Shown: in pieces, positions 1 to 9,236 of the stretch
Layout: every line of letters starts with the position of its first letter
Position numbering within the stretch: position 1 is the stretch's first letter
Origin: Symbiodinium natans
Lineage: Eukaryota; Sar; Dinophyceae; Suessiales; Symbiodiniaceae
Assembly: GCA_905221605.1 (NCBI GenBank)
Contig: CAJNDS010002276.1
Coordinates: 341,357 to 398,856 of the forward strand
DNA: 57,500 bases
Reading direction: 5' to 3'
Made by a program: the position numbers and the translations under genes
The notes under the pieces: generated by a model
What the model saw: only the letters and a program-made list of their open reading frames with translations
The model's database searches: none
What the model was told of the DNA's origin: nothing

Positions 1-61
1 GAGAAGGCTAGGGCCTGCAAATCAGGGGCCGCAAGACGCGACAAGCGGTCCGATGGCAGAG

Positions 62-245
62 TTTGGAGTTTAGTTCTAGGGTTGAGGGTTTGGGGTTGAG
101 GGTTGAGGGTTGAGGGTTGAGGGTTTAGGGTTTAGGGGTGGTTTAGGGTTTAGGGTTTAGGGTTTAGGGTTTAGGGTTTAGGGTTTAGGGTTTAGGGTTT
201 AGGGTTTAGGGTTTGGGGCTTAGGGTCTACGGTTGATATAGGGTG
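62..245 (+). repeat. Interstitial TTTAGGG array
   Basis: Starts with TTGAGGG and TTAGGG variants, then about a dozen clean TTTAGGG units from about 125, then decays. It sits inside unique DNA and is not a chromosome end. Confidence 0.95.
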
Positions 246-367
246 TAAGGTTTATGGTTAGGGCCATAACATGCCTCACACCCTGCCATTCTGAAATGGG
301 GAAGTCATGGAGGGCCCACACAGCTGGTGCTCAACGATCGTGCGACCCGGACACTGCGGCACCCAAT

Positions 368-474
368 CCCTAAACCCTAAACCCTAAACCCTAAACCCTA
401 AATCCTAAACCCTAAACCCTAAACCCTAAACCCTAAACCCTAAACCCTAAACCCTAAACCCTAAACCCTAAACT
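368..474 (-). repeat. Interstitial CCCTAAA array
   Basis: About 15 near-perfect 7-bp units in the orientation opposite to the array at 62-245, so the two face each other across about 120 bp of unique sequence. Confidence 0.95.
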
Positions 475-611
475 CCAAGGCCTTCAGGATGTGTTGGACA
501 CTGACGCCGTGCTTGTAGCAATAAAGCAGAACCAACCTGGGCAGAAGGGATTTTCAAGTGTCAGGATGCTGGGCGCAGTCCATCATTGTGAGTCTCACTG
601 TGCTGTCGAAG

Positions 612-672
612 TAGGGTTTAGGGTCTAGGGTTTAGGGTTTAGGGTTTAGGGTTTAGAGTTGAGGGTTTAGGG
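612..672 (+). repeat. Short TTTAGGG array
   Basis: Several TTTAGGG units with one TAGAGTTGAGGG interruption. Confidence 0.9.
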
Positions 673-1068
673 TTGCAAGCAATTTTCACTTGGACCGTCA
701 TTCCTTCTACAGCGAGCCAATACCATAACGCCATGGTACTATGACTACGATAGTTGCTACTGCGATTGCTACTTCTCCTATTGTTACTGTTACTACTACC
801 ACTTGCTACTAACATTCCGAGCATTGCGGTTGGTTGTTACGATTGGTACGGCTTTTTGACAATATGGACACATGATGAGTACCCTTAGCCCCCAAACCTT
901 ATTAAGACCCCTTCACCTCCTCCGGACTAAGCTTGAGGAGAGCGCTCGTCATGAGAAACCTGTCGCGACTGGACCAGCTCCTGGGCGCAGGAACCCTAAG
1001 CCGTAAAACCTGCATCGTCAGCTCCTAGCACGTCCCCAAGCAGGGGCCAGATCGTCCCTGGTCACCTT

Positions 1069-1682
1069 CCTAAACCCTAAACCCTAAACCCTAAACCCTA
1101 AACCCTAAACCCTAAACCCTAAACCTTGTCAAAAACCGCACACAAAAAAGAATAGGCCCAGCCGTGAGGTCCTGGAGCTGGCGTCGCAAGGCCCTCTCCG
1201 AAGGAGTGGCGCGGAGGGATAGGGTGCTTCCCTCCTGAAGGGCTTGGGTTTAGGGTTTAGGGTTTAGGGTTTAGGGTTTAGGGTTTAGGGTTTAGGGTTT
1301 AGGGTTTAGGGTTTAGGGTTTAGGGTTTAGGGTTTGGGGTTTAGGTTTTAGGGTTTGTGTTTTTTAGGGTTTCAGGGTTTCAAGGTTTTCGGGTTTGTGT
1401 TTTTTAGGGCTTCAGGGTTTTTAGGGTTTATGTGCTTAGGGTTTCAGGTTTTAGGGTTTCAGGGTTTTAGGGTTTAGGTGTTTAGGGTTTCAGGGTTTTT
1501 GGGTTTAGGGTTCTAGGGTTTGGGGCTTATGTTTTGAGGGGTTTGGGTTAGGGGGGTGTTGTGGGACAGGATTGCATTGGCTTTCGGGCTTCGGGACTTT
1601 ATGGTCTGGCAACCTAAACCCGAAACCCGAAACCCTAAACCCTAAACCATAACCCCTAAACCCTAAACCCTAAACCCTAAAG
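1069..1682. repeat. Cluster of telomere-like arrays in both orientations
   Basis: CCCTAAA at 1069-1126, clean TTTAGGG at 1245-1335 that decays through TTTCAGGG/TTTTAGGG variants to about 1545, then CCCTAAA/CCCGAAA at 1611-1682. Unique spacer lies between the blocks. No coding sequence is seen. Confidence 0.9.
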
Positions 1683-1987
1683 CTTTCAGGGCCTTCAGGG
1701 CCTTCAGGGCCCTAGGGAATCGGAGCAGGGAGCCCCTGAACAAGGAGATGGGTTGCTTCGGAAAATCTAACCCTAGCCTTAATTTAGGGAATCCTAAACC
1801 TAAACCCGAAACCCTAAACCCTAGGCCCTAAATCCCTAACCATGTTCCCTAGCAGGCCGCTTAAGGAAAAACGACAAGGATAATTGGCAAGCAGAACAAG
1901 ATGCAAGAACGGCAGCTCGAACATTTTCTTGGGCTTGACAAAAGCTCGCCGTTCGTACCTCCGAGTGATGCCCGAGACGCTTGTGAC

Positions 1988-2091
1988 TCCCTAACCCTAA
2001 ACCCTAAACCCTAAACCCTAAACCCTAAACCCTAAACCCTAAACCCTAAACCCTAAACCCTAAACCCTAAACCCTAAACCCTAAACCCTAG
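1988..2091 (-). repeat. CCCTAAA array
   Basis: About 14 uninterrupted CCCTAAA units. Confidence 0.95.
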
Positions 2092-2339
2092 CTGCACCAC
2101 TCGGCTCTAGGACTCTTGGCGGTGTGCCGCAGTGTATCCTCCTTCTCGCTTGGACAAGTTCAGCGGTTAGATGATGGTGGGACTCTGCAGATTCTAACGG
2201 TCTACCTCTTGAGAAAGGCCACTCCTGCCGTCAAGCCTGGTTGAAGTTGCCCGTGGGCAACGGGAGGCTTCTACCAAGTAAGAGGTGCTTGCAACATCCG
2301 ATTAAGTTCGGCGATGGGGCAAGTCTCCAGAACTCACTT

Positions 2340-2434
2340 GGGGGTTTACGAAATAAAGGACCCCAAATACATACCGCCAGATAGTAGGATTCCCTGATAA
2401 TGAGGACGCAAGGTACCCCTAATTTCGGAAACCC
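2340..2434 (+). mobile_element. Short TIR element, copy A
   Basis: A 95-bp element starting GGGGTTTACGAAAT and ending TACCCCTAATTTCGGAAACC(C). The core ATAGTAGGATTCCCT is shared with copies at 18251, 38535 and others. Its last 25 bp are identical to the matching end of the copy at 18251-18349. The two ends are imperfect inverted repeats. There is no coding capacity, so if mobile it would be non-autonomous (MITE-like). No convincing target-site duplication was found. Confidence 0.6.
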
Positions 2435-2634
2435 TCAATTGCCAAGCTCCTTGATGCCACAGTCTGCCACTCGCGACCCTGGCTCGTGCTCAGCATCGCA
2501 ATTGCTGCTTGGTACTTCTCACGGCTTGAGCTTCAGTACATATCTCATACGCTAAGGCTTCTTTACTCAATACTGATAAGGGTGCCACCTGAGTAGAAAA
2601 GCCTATGAGGACAAGCTAAGCGGACAGCGTTTCT

Positions 2635-3034
2635 GAACCCTAAACCCTAAACCCTAAACCCTAAACCCTAAACCCTAAACCCTGGAAGTTTCTTCAATCC
2701 CGCCCGGCTCGCCTTCGGGAAGGGGCTTGGCATCCATCATAAGGACCTCTTCGTTGCCATTCCATCAGAGTGCCAGCACAAGTGCAAGCCCTAAACGGAA
2801 TAGAGATGGGATTTACGAAAATAGGCGAGCCCCAATGTGGACGCCACAAATAGTAGGATCCATTCACAATAAGGACCCCAAATAGGAACTCGATGCATTC
2901 TCGTCAGCAGCGTCCGCCTGGTCCGGGAAGGGCACCAAGGAAACAGATCTTATCCGCTCCTGACAAGACAAGCACGCTGCCTCATCGAAACCCTAAACCC
3001 TAAACCTTGAAACCCCTGAACCCTGAACCCTAAA
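2635..3034 (-). repeat. Two short CCCTAAA arrays
   Basis: CCCTAAA units at 2635-2684 and degenerate ones at 2987-3034. The only other thing seen between them is element copy B. Confidence 0.85.
2808..2885 (+). mobile_element. Short TIR element, copy B (right end eroded)
   Basis: Left terminus GGGATTTACGAAAATAGG, core AAATAGTAGGAT and AATAAGGACCCCAAATAGG are recognisable. The right terminal repeat is lost. Confidence 0.5.
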
Positions 3035-3249
3035 CTACTCTGGACTGATATGCTAGGCCATGCTGGGCACTCAATCTAGGATTCTAGGCCATGGCTGTGA
3101 CTCTTCGTTTTTCTCGCCACTTTACGGTCGTCCCTGCAGGGCTGCGCCACAACTCCCACAAGCGCGTCTGCCTTCAGAGCCTCGACCGTCTCAGTGACGC
3201 CTCAACTTCAGAACGCCCGATAGTTGGACGAGCAGCTCATGCAAGCAAT

Positions 3250-3430
3250 AGTTGACGCATTTGCATGCATATGTACATATGTACAAATATACGTACACAC
3301 ATATTTAACTATGTGTGTACACACAATATAGGTACGTACGTACGTACCTACATACATGCATGCATGCATACATACATACATGCACATGCATGTATACAAA
3401 TCTACGTATATACATATACGCACATATGTT
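3250..3430. repeat. Alternating purine-pyrimidine tract (CATGTACGTA-rich)
   Basis: Dense ACAT, GTAC and GCAT steps, including a self-complementary GTACGTACGTAC block near 3330-3350 and ATGCATGCATGC near 3357-3370. Overlapping His/Tyr/Cys-rich ORFs on both strands are products of the repeat. Confidence 0.85.
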
Positions 3431-4088
3431 TCTGCTATGCCAAGCAGACCAGGCTTGTCGAGCCACTGGGCCCCAGGCCCACCGCCAGATCAAAGCAAGA
3501 TGCACAGTCCGGGTTGCTCTTCACATCCACCGACACCTGGGGGAAAACTTTCCACAATGGGGTCTTGAACCTCCTGTATGCTTCGAACTAAGTAGGATTT
3601 AGGAGTGATTTAGGGTTTAGGGTCCTACTTCCCCTCCTCTTTAAACACAGCCCCCCCCGCCCCCGCCCCCACCCAAACCCTAAACCCTTCCCCCCCCTTT
3701 CCCCCCGCCAAAAAACCCACAACAGCGCCGTGCTCTTCATCTTTGCCTTCGAACTGAGTCTTCCCAGTGGCTATGGCCTTTGGGATGTCGTGCAACCTTA
3801 CGCAGCAAGGCTTGCGGGCCCCAAAATAACCCCAAAAATAAGAGTCTTTGGAGCCCCAAACTTCCTAAACCCTAAACCCCCGAAGGCCCAAAACCCCGCA
3901 AAGTCCCTAAAATACGAACCCTTGGAGCCCAAAAACCATAAAACCCTTAACCCTAAACCCCCAAAAACCCTAAAGATTGCCAGTCCTTGGAGCCTCAGAG
4001 CTTTGAAAAACGCGCGCGCCTTCACATGGATCAGAGGTCCCGTCATGTGCCGCAGCCTAGGGCTGAAGCTTCTGAGACCCTTTCATGC

Positions 4089-4425
4089 TGTTTAGGGTTT
4101 AGGGGTTAGGGTGTTTAGGGTTTTTAGGGCGGTTTTAGGGTTTTTAGGGTTTTAGGGTTTTTAGGGTTTTTGGGGTGTTTAGGGTTTACAGGGTTTATAG
4201 GGTTTATAGGGTTTATAGGGTTTATAGGGTTTTATAGGGTTTATAGGGTTTATAGGGTTTATAGGGTTTATAGGGTTTATAGGGTTTATAGGGTTTATAG
4301 GGTTTAGGGTTTAGGGTTTTGACAAGGGTTTAGGGTTTAGGGTTTAGGGTTTAGGGTTTAGGGTTTAGGGTTTAGGGTTTAGGGTTTAGGGTTTAGGGTT
4401 TAGGGTTTAGGGTTTAGGGTTGGGC
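4089..4425 (+). repeat. TTTATAGGG block followed by TTTAGGG array
   Basis: From about 4190 to 4305 the unit is a 9-bp TTTATAGGG repeated about a dozen times. From about 4325 it reverts to pure 7-bp TTTAGGG for about 100 bp. The extra TA was evidently fixed in one unit and then copied. Confidence 0.95.
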
Positions 4426-4519
4426 TCCCGCAAGGGCTTAGGGTGCGGGGGTTGCTTTGGGGTGCCTGATAGGGGTTCAGGGTTTTGGGTTTTTGGCGTG
4501 AGGGGTTTCTGCTAGTTGG

Positions 4520-4540
4520 GGATATATATATATATGTATA

Positions 4541-4592
<52 letters not shown>
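4520..4592. repeat. AT dinucleotide microsatellite
   Basis: (TA)n with GTATA interruptions, about 70 bp. Confidence 0.9.
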
Positions 4593-4594
<2 letters not shown>

Positions 4595-4599
4595 TTGTG

Positions 4600-5065
4600 G
4601 CCACGGTCGAACTCTGCGGTCCAGGTTAGCAAGCCCCAAAAAATCACGTCCGAACAAAAACAGGACCCAGAAATCTCAAGGAAAGCAAGAACTACGACGA
4701 AATACCCTCCACTCCCTTGAACATGAAGGCCCGTCACGTCCTCAACCGGATGTCGATGGAAAGTTCTTGCCAAACATGAAGTCAAGCGCCCAGAAACCTT
4801 TTGCCTCAAGCGCCTTGCCTGAAGCACCTCAACACTGGTTTTAGAGCAGGGTCTAGGGTCTATAGCGTCTATAGCAATACATGCTGCTGGCCAAGGCACC
4901 CAATCTCGAAAGCATACGCTTGTCAGACATGCTTAGAACCTCGCGGCTGAGGGCATTCTGTGTGACATTCCATGGCTTGTAGGCTTGGAGAATGCGTTTT
5001 ATTGTTTGACGGCATGGAAGACGCAAGATGGGACAAGCCACGGTAGCTTCTAAATGTTTATCAAC
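4600..5065 (-). CDS. Candidate minus-strand exon fragments, unknown product
   Basis: On the minus strand 5060-4865 reads an open segment with charged, protein-like composition (contains QTIKRILQAYKPWNV and SMSDKRMLSRLGALAS). A second open segment covers about 4830-4600. I do not recognise a family. Splice sites and start are not resolved. They lie just downstream, in minus orientation, of the LAP/CCp-like block and could be its 3' exons or a separate gene. Confidence 0.25.
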
Positions 5066-5333
5066 GCGTGTGAACATCCCTGAATGCTAAAGCCTGGTTA
5101 GGAAGCCGCTCCGTATTCCCATGGACCATTGCCGCCAAGGAGCGTGAAGCTTGGTGGCCGGGCGGCAATAAGCCAAATGCCAGCGCGATCAACGTTTGAC
5201 ATGTTTCTCCTGACAGGAAAATAGGAACACAACTAGCTCCCATCAACAGGGCCGCCCAGAAAAAAGCAGTCAGGCTTTTGTCACAGGGAATGTCCGTCAG
5301 TCAGCGTTTCTGCCGCAGGACAGTGTACGTTAA

Positions 5334-5347
5334 AGCCATTTTGGCTC
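5334..5347 (+). other. 14-base match to the dinoflagellate spliced leader
   Basis: AGCCATTTTGGCTC equals the inner 14 bases of the 22-nt dinoflagellate trans-spliced leader as I recall it. The first bases and the terminal AAG are not matched. No convincing plus-strand coding sequence follows, so it may be a relic from a reinserted trans-spliced cDNA or chance. Confidence 0.35.
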
Positions 5348-5811
5348 TCTTCACGAGACAGCATTCACAGAGGTCTCTTCTAAGAATTAGCCCAGCAGCT
5401 TTCTGTTACGCCTTGTGCTTCGCGCAGCATTCACACAGGCTACTTCCACAATGCGCCCACTAGCTTTCTACAACGTTTTGCACGTCTGCAAACTCAGACT
5501 CCGGCTCTACTGACTGTTTGATTCTTGCGCCACTCTTGTCCTGCACCAATGCATCCAGCGGACTCTTGCTCTCAGCCAGCAAATCCCAGGCAAAGCTCCT
5601 GTGAGGGTCCTACAATGGCTGCATGCCAACATCTTGGCCTCACCGCACAAGCCATTGCGGCCTGCTCGGCCAAAGGGAGTTTCTGCCCCGCAATCGACGT
5701 CGACACAAAGATTCTACCAGTCGGAGGACATCTGCGGACGCTGCAAGCACGGCATCAAGCTCTGCGCCGCAGGGCCAAAGCTGGCACCCACCTTGGCCGT
5801 CAAGGACTCAC

Positions 5812-6721
5812 CCCTCCGCATGCCTGGAGGACGATCCTGATTGGAGGAAGGCTGGCCAGGTCTGCTTGACAGCCAAGCTGGTAGTCTGCGGCTTGCAGGA
5901 ATCCAATCTTGGAACGAGACGCTGGAGCGCAGCAACAAGCGCGCGCTGCCTTTTCACACTGGCACGCAGCAACGCGCCTACCTCTTGCACGGCAACCACG
6001 GCGGCAGGGTCATGGTCTGGAACTGCAACTTGAAAGAACTTGTCACCGCCAGTCATCGCGGCATCGTCGCAATCAGCTACTGACACCTGTGCTCCCGTCA
6101 CTACGAGGCACGTGTTTCCCTGCTTGACTTGCCCATCTTGAGCGACAACCCATGACCCTTGGCCTTCTTGGCACTCAATCAAAGACCACTTGCCAGCCAC
6201 AACACCCAGGCAGCCCCCGCCCAGCACTTACAGCTCACCTCCTGCACCTGCAAAGATCTCTGCACCGTTGCCGCTCACAACCGCATCAACGCACAGCTTT
6301 GCCGCCACACCGCTGCTTGATGCGACCACACACTGCTCCTGAGCTGCTGGGACACCACTGACCAGCATGAAGGCAGACGGCCTCGCGATCGCCACTGCAT
6401 TGGACAAGCCGAAATATCCCCAAGGCTTTGCACCACGCATCAAGACTTTCACAGCCTTTGCAGCCACCAGCTCTGGGAACAAGATTGTCTCCTCGACGCT
6501 GGGCTCCGGCCTCGAAAGCTTGCGCCAACCAACACTCTCCTGGAAGTTACCACCATCCGAGCTGGTGAGCACTTTAACTTCTCCAGGAGCATAGCTCCAT
6601 CGCAACGTCACAGCAAGCAGCTGCCTCCGTGCCTTGAACACGCCAGTCCAAGACACGCTCTGCCCAGGTTCATGGTCCCCAGCGCTGCACCAACATCCGG
6701 AGGACTCGCTTGTCGCCAGGT
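5812..6721 (-). pseudogene. LAP/CCp-like F5/8C (NEC) plus ricin-like region, interrupted by TAA
   Basis: One reading frame on the minus strand runs from a splice acceptor (CTATCTCCAG) at 6722 to a GTGAGT donor at 5811, about 300 codons. The first half has the discoidin/NEC signature of alveolate LCCL/lectin adhesive-like proteins: SSGCWCSAG, SVSWTG, WSYAPGEVKVLTSSDG, then a conserved GYFGLSNA. The second half looks like a ricin-B unit (GGGCLGV ... SLIEC ... SWVVAQDGQ ... CLVV) followed by a helical stretch. In apicomplexans such proteins are secreted and form adhesive complexes. No LCCL module is visible here. A single TAA at 6230-6228 interrupts the frame between the two domains with the frame intact on both sides. 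This may be a pseudogene, a base error or readthrough. Five-prime exons are uncertain. Family assignment is from motif memory, about 0.6 sure. Confidence 0.55.
6230..6721 (-). CDS. NEC/F5-8C-type domain exon part
   Basis: The open half before the stop, about 163 residues. Paired Cys near the start (CWCSAG), a central LTSSDG turn and the YFGL motif fit the beta-sandwich of the family. Codon composition is GC-rich like the neighbouring exons. Confidence 0.55.
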
Positions 6722-6899
6722 CTGGAGATAGCAAAATTCACCCCACGCGCGACACTAGCATCAGCGATCGGCAGTCGCAAATGGCCCATCTTTGGACGGT
6801 CGGAAACGAGTCCAGCATCAGCATAGTCGGGCCAGTCTTCGCTGAGTTGCGGGGTGAAAACAGCGCTGCCTGCTGTAAGAAGAATCGCTAACTCTGCTT

Positions 6900-7805
6900 G
6901 TTCCCAGGCATTTCCATCACCACATCTTTCCAGACTGGGTGAAAGGGCTCCTTTTTGAACAACGCGCCACAAAAACCTTGGAGATATTCGAGTGGGTCAC
7001 ACTGAAGGGTCTCTCCACAACATTCTGTTCTGTGCATGGGCGAGGTCTGCTTCGAAAGTTCGCATGGCTTCTTGAGCCTTGTTGACTGCTCTTGAAACAC
7101 TCGAATTTCTTCAAGGTAAATGTCCATTTACCTTGAGGAAATTAGAGTGTTTCAAGCAAGCGATTTCCTTGAACACATGAGCCTTTGTTGACCAGGCGAT
7201 TCTGCACGGACGCTCTTCGGACGGCGTCATCCTTCGCCTGGGCCTGGGCGTGTCCAAGAGGTAGACGTAACTCAACTTGCAGTCAGGCTTGTCACGCTTG
7301 GCACTCCGGTCACCACTCGGAATGTCCAATCTTTCAGACACATGCGTGAACGGTGTCGCCTGAAACCATTCGAGCCAAAACTGGTCTTGACATGGCGGCT
7401 CGACGTGCTTTGACATTTTGCCGGCTCTCACAACCTTGACGCACATGCCATTCCTCTGAAGCAGCGTTCCTTGGCACACGTCGTCACAAAGTCGGTGAAC
7501 TCTTGTTGATGGCGAAACACAGTCTTGGAGTCTCTCACTAACATCTTGAGGATGAACGACTTCCGTTCTTTCATGAAGTGCTCCTGGGTCAAGCCGGGGC
7601 ATATCTCGCATGGCAGCTGTACCATCGGCCCACGGGGCACAGCGACATCTACAGAGTCCACATTGCAGAAGACATCATCCTCCAATTGCTGCAACAATGC
7701 CGTGGCATTCATGGCACCCACCGCAGGCTTTTTCACGTCTAAAGATATCGAACGCCCGAGTTCTGAGCAAGGAAAGCGGAGGCCAGGTCCTGCCATTCCA
7801 AAAGC

Positions 7806-7839
<34 letters not shown>

Positions 7840-7900
7840 CCTGGTTTCTTTTGAACAAACGATCGGCACTCTTCCAGGGTTGACACGGGACGTCTCATTT
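6900..7900 (-). CDS. Candidate upstream exons of the LAP/CCp-like gene
   Basis: Several minus-strand open segments look protein-like: about 7740-7430 (includes QLPCEICPGLTQEHFMKERK), 7430-7125 (includes KLSYVYLLDTPRPRRRMTPS) and 7120-6890. A possible 3' splice site (CCCTACAG) lies at about 7905. The frames overlap, so not every residue can be coding. A 30-base homopolymer at 7806 splits the block. I do not recognise the domains. They lie in the right place and orientation to be 5' exons of the block at 6721-5812. Confidence 0.35.
7091..7156. repeat. Near-perfect palindrome, 32-bp arms, 2-bp spacer
   Basis: Left arm 7091-7122 begins CTTGAAACACTC and ends AAGGTAAATG. The right arm 7125-7156 is its reverse complement at 30 of 32 positions, with only TC between them. 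It would form a strong hairpin. It sits in the candidate coding region, where the right arm reads as a GTAAAT donor on the minus strand. Confidence 0.9.
7806..7837. repeat. Long C homopolymer
   Basis: About 31 uninterrupted C (G on the minus strand). Confidence 0.9.
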
Positions 7901-8617
7901 TTCTGTAGGGCCGCGAACCGTCAATCTTCGACCAAGTCCTTCACAGAAACCCCCGAAGGCCTGCAGATGACCGACATGTCCTCCGAACCCGATGCCCACA
8001 ACAGCACGAAGAGCCCTTAGAGCTCAGCAGCCCAACCCCTTGAGGCCCTGAGCGCTCGAGAAGGAAACCACAGAGCATTAAGGGGTATAAGGAGGTAACC
8101 CCTAGAAGGGACCCTGAATCTTATTCCTCCTCCTTTAGTTCCTTGAGAACAAGCAGCCGCGGGCTCTTTTCCATAAGGAAAATCGATGTCACATAGCATC
8201 AGCAACTAACCGCTGGCCGTTGGGTTCGCGGGCCGATGTCGGAACTCCTGCAAGGCTTCATGAACTCCATGAACCGGCAGCGAATGATCAAACCATTAGT
8301 ACGATTCTTATTGTTATTTGTTAGTAGTAATATTCTTGCTAGCAAAAAACACTAGCAAGGACTTTATTAGACCTAATTAATATGTACGTATAGATACTAC
8401 TCTTCATCCGCACATGTATAACAACAACTTTTGCATTTGGAGTTGGATTCCCATGTATATATAGAATGCAAACTACAGCTCGCCACAAAAACAACTCCCA
8501 GAGCACTCCTTGCCCTTCTCGAAGAAGCCCTCATCCGACCATGTAGGCCAACAGTCCACGGACTTGTCGTGCCTGGGCTTGGGGGATTAGGGTTTCGGGT
8601 TTGGGGTTCAAGGAAGA

Positions 8618-9003
8618 TTCTCCTAAACCCTAAACCCTAACCCTAAACCCTAAACCCTGATTTGTGGTCCAAGCTGCACCTCGAAGCCTGGCAGATCAGG
8701 GCACAGACGATGCTTCAGGACCTCGGCTGGGTCTCCAAAGCACGGCACACCGACACTCCTAGCCCTAAACCCTAAACCCGAACACCCGGTGAGGCGCTAC
8801 CAAGCAAGCCACCCTAAACCCTAAACCCTAAACCCTAAACCCTAAACCCTAAACCCTAAAAAATCGGCTCTTGGTCTGCCCAAAATCGGTGTAGGTGCCG
8901 CTTCGTTCGGTGTTGGTCAGTTCCAAGTGCAGGGGCGGAGGGGTGAGGGGGTTGGGGGCACCCTAATCCCTCAACCCTAAACCCTAAACCCTAAACCCTA
9001 ATC
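8618..9003 (-). repeat. Four short CCCTAAA arrays
   Basis: At about 8618-8661, 8760-8785, 8811-8861 and 8959-9003, separated by unique sequence. Confidence 0.9.
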
Positions 9004-9028
9004 CCTCAACCCCATAAACCCAACAAAC

Positions 9029-9236
9029 CTTGCCAAAGCAACACTACAGCAATAAGCGTTGTACGAAGTCATGGCGATGTCAAAAAATCCTGTCCACCAA
9101 GCTGCATAGATCGGGTTCATATTCCACCAAGATATCCCAGTTTTCTCCATGATCATCTTGTACCCAGGGTCGTGACCCATCATATTCTCATCGTCGAGGG
9201 TCTTGCCGGCTTTCCGAAAATCACGCCTCATCCAGG
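9029..9236 (-). CDS. Exon candidate near the 3' end of the membrane-protein gene
   Basis: Acceptor AGCTGCAAG before 9236 and donor AAG|GTTTGT after 9029, 208 nt. The reading includes WMRRDFRKAGKTLDDEN, a GHDPGYKMIMEKTG stretch and SWWNMNPIYAAWW, followed by a hydrophobic, Cys-rich tail. An earlier GC donor after NPIY is possible. The telomere-like array starts just beyond the donor. Confidence 0.5.

Noticed and set aside
1-240. Chromosome end
   Set aside because: The array starts after unique sequence, is short, and similar arrays recur throughout in both orientations.
3730-4095. 121-codon plus-strand ORF
   Set aside because: Mostly degenerate CCCTAAA/CCCCAAA sequence giving Asn-Pro-Lys-Pro runs.
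5525-6361. Plus-strand ORFs opposite the NEC/ricin-like block
   Set aside because: Shadow frames of the minus-strand domain sequence, with no family features of their own.
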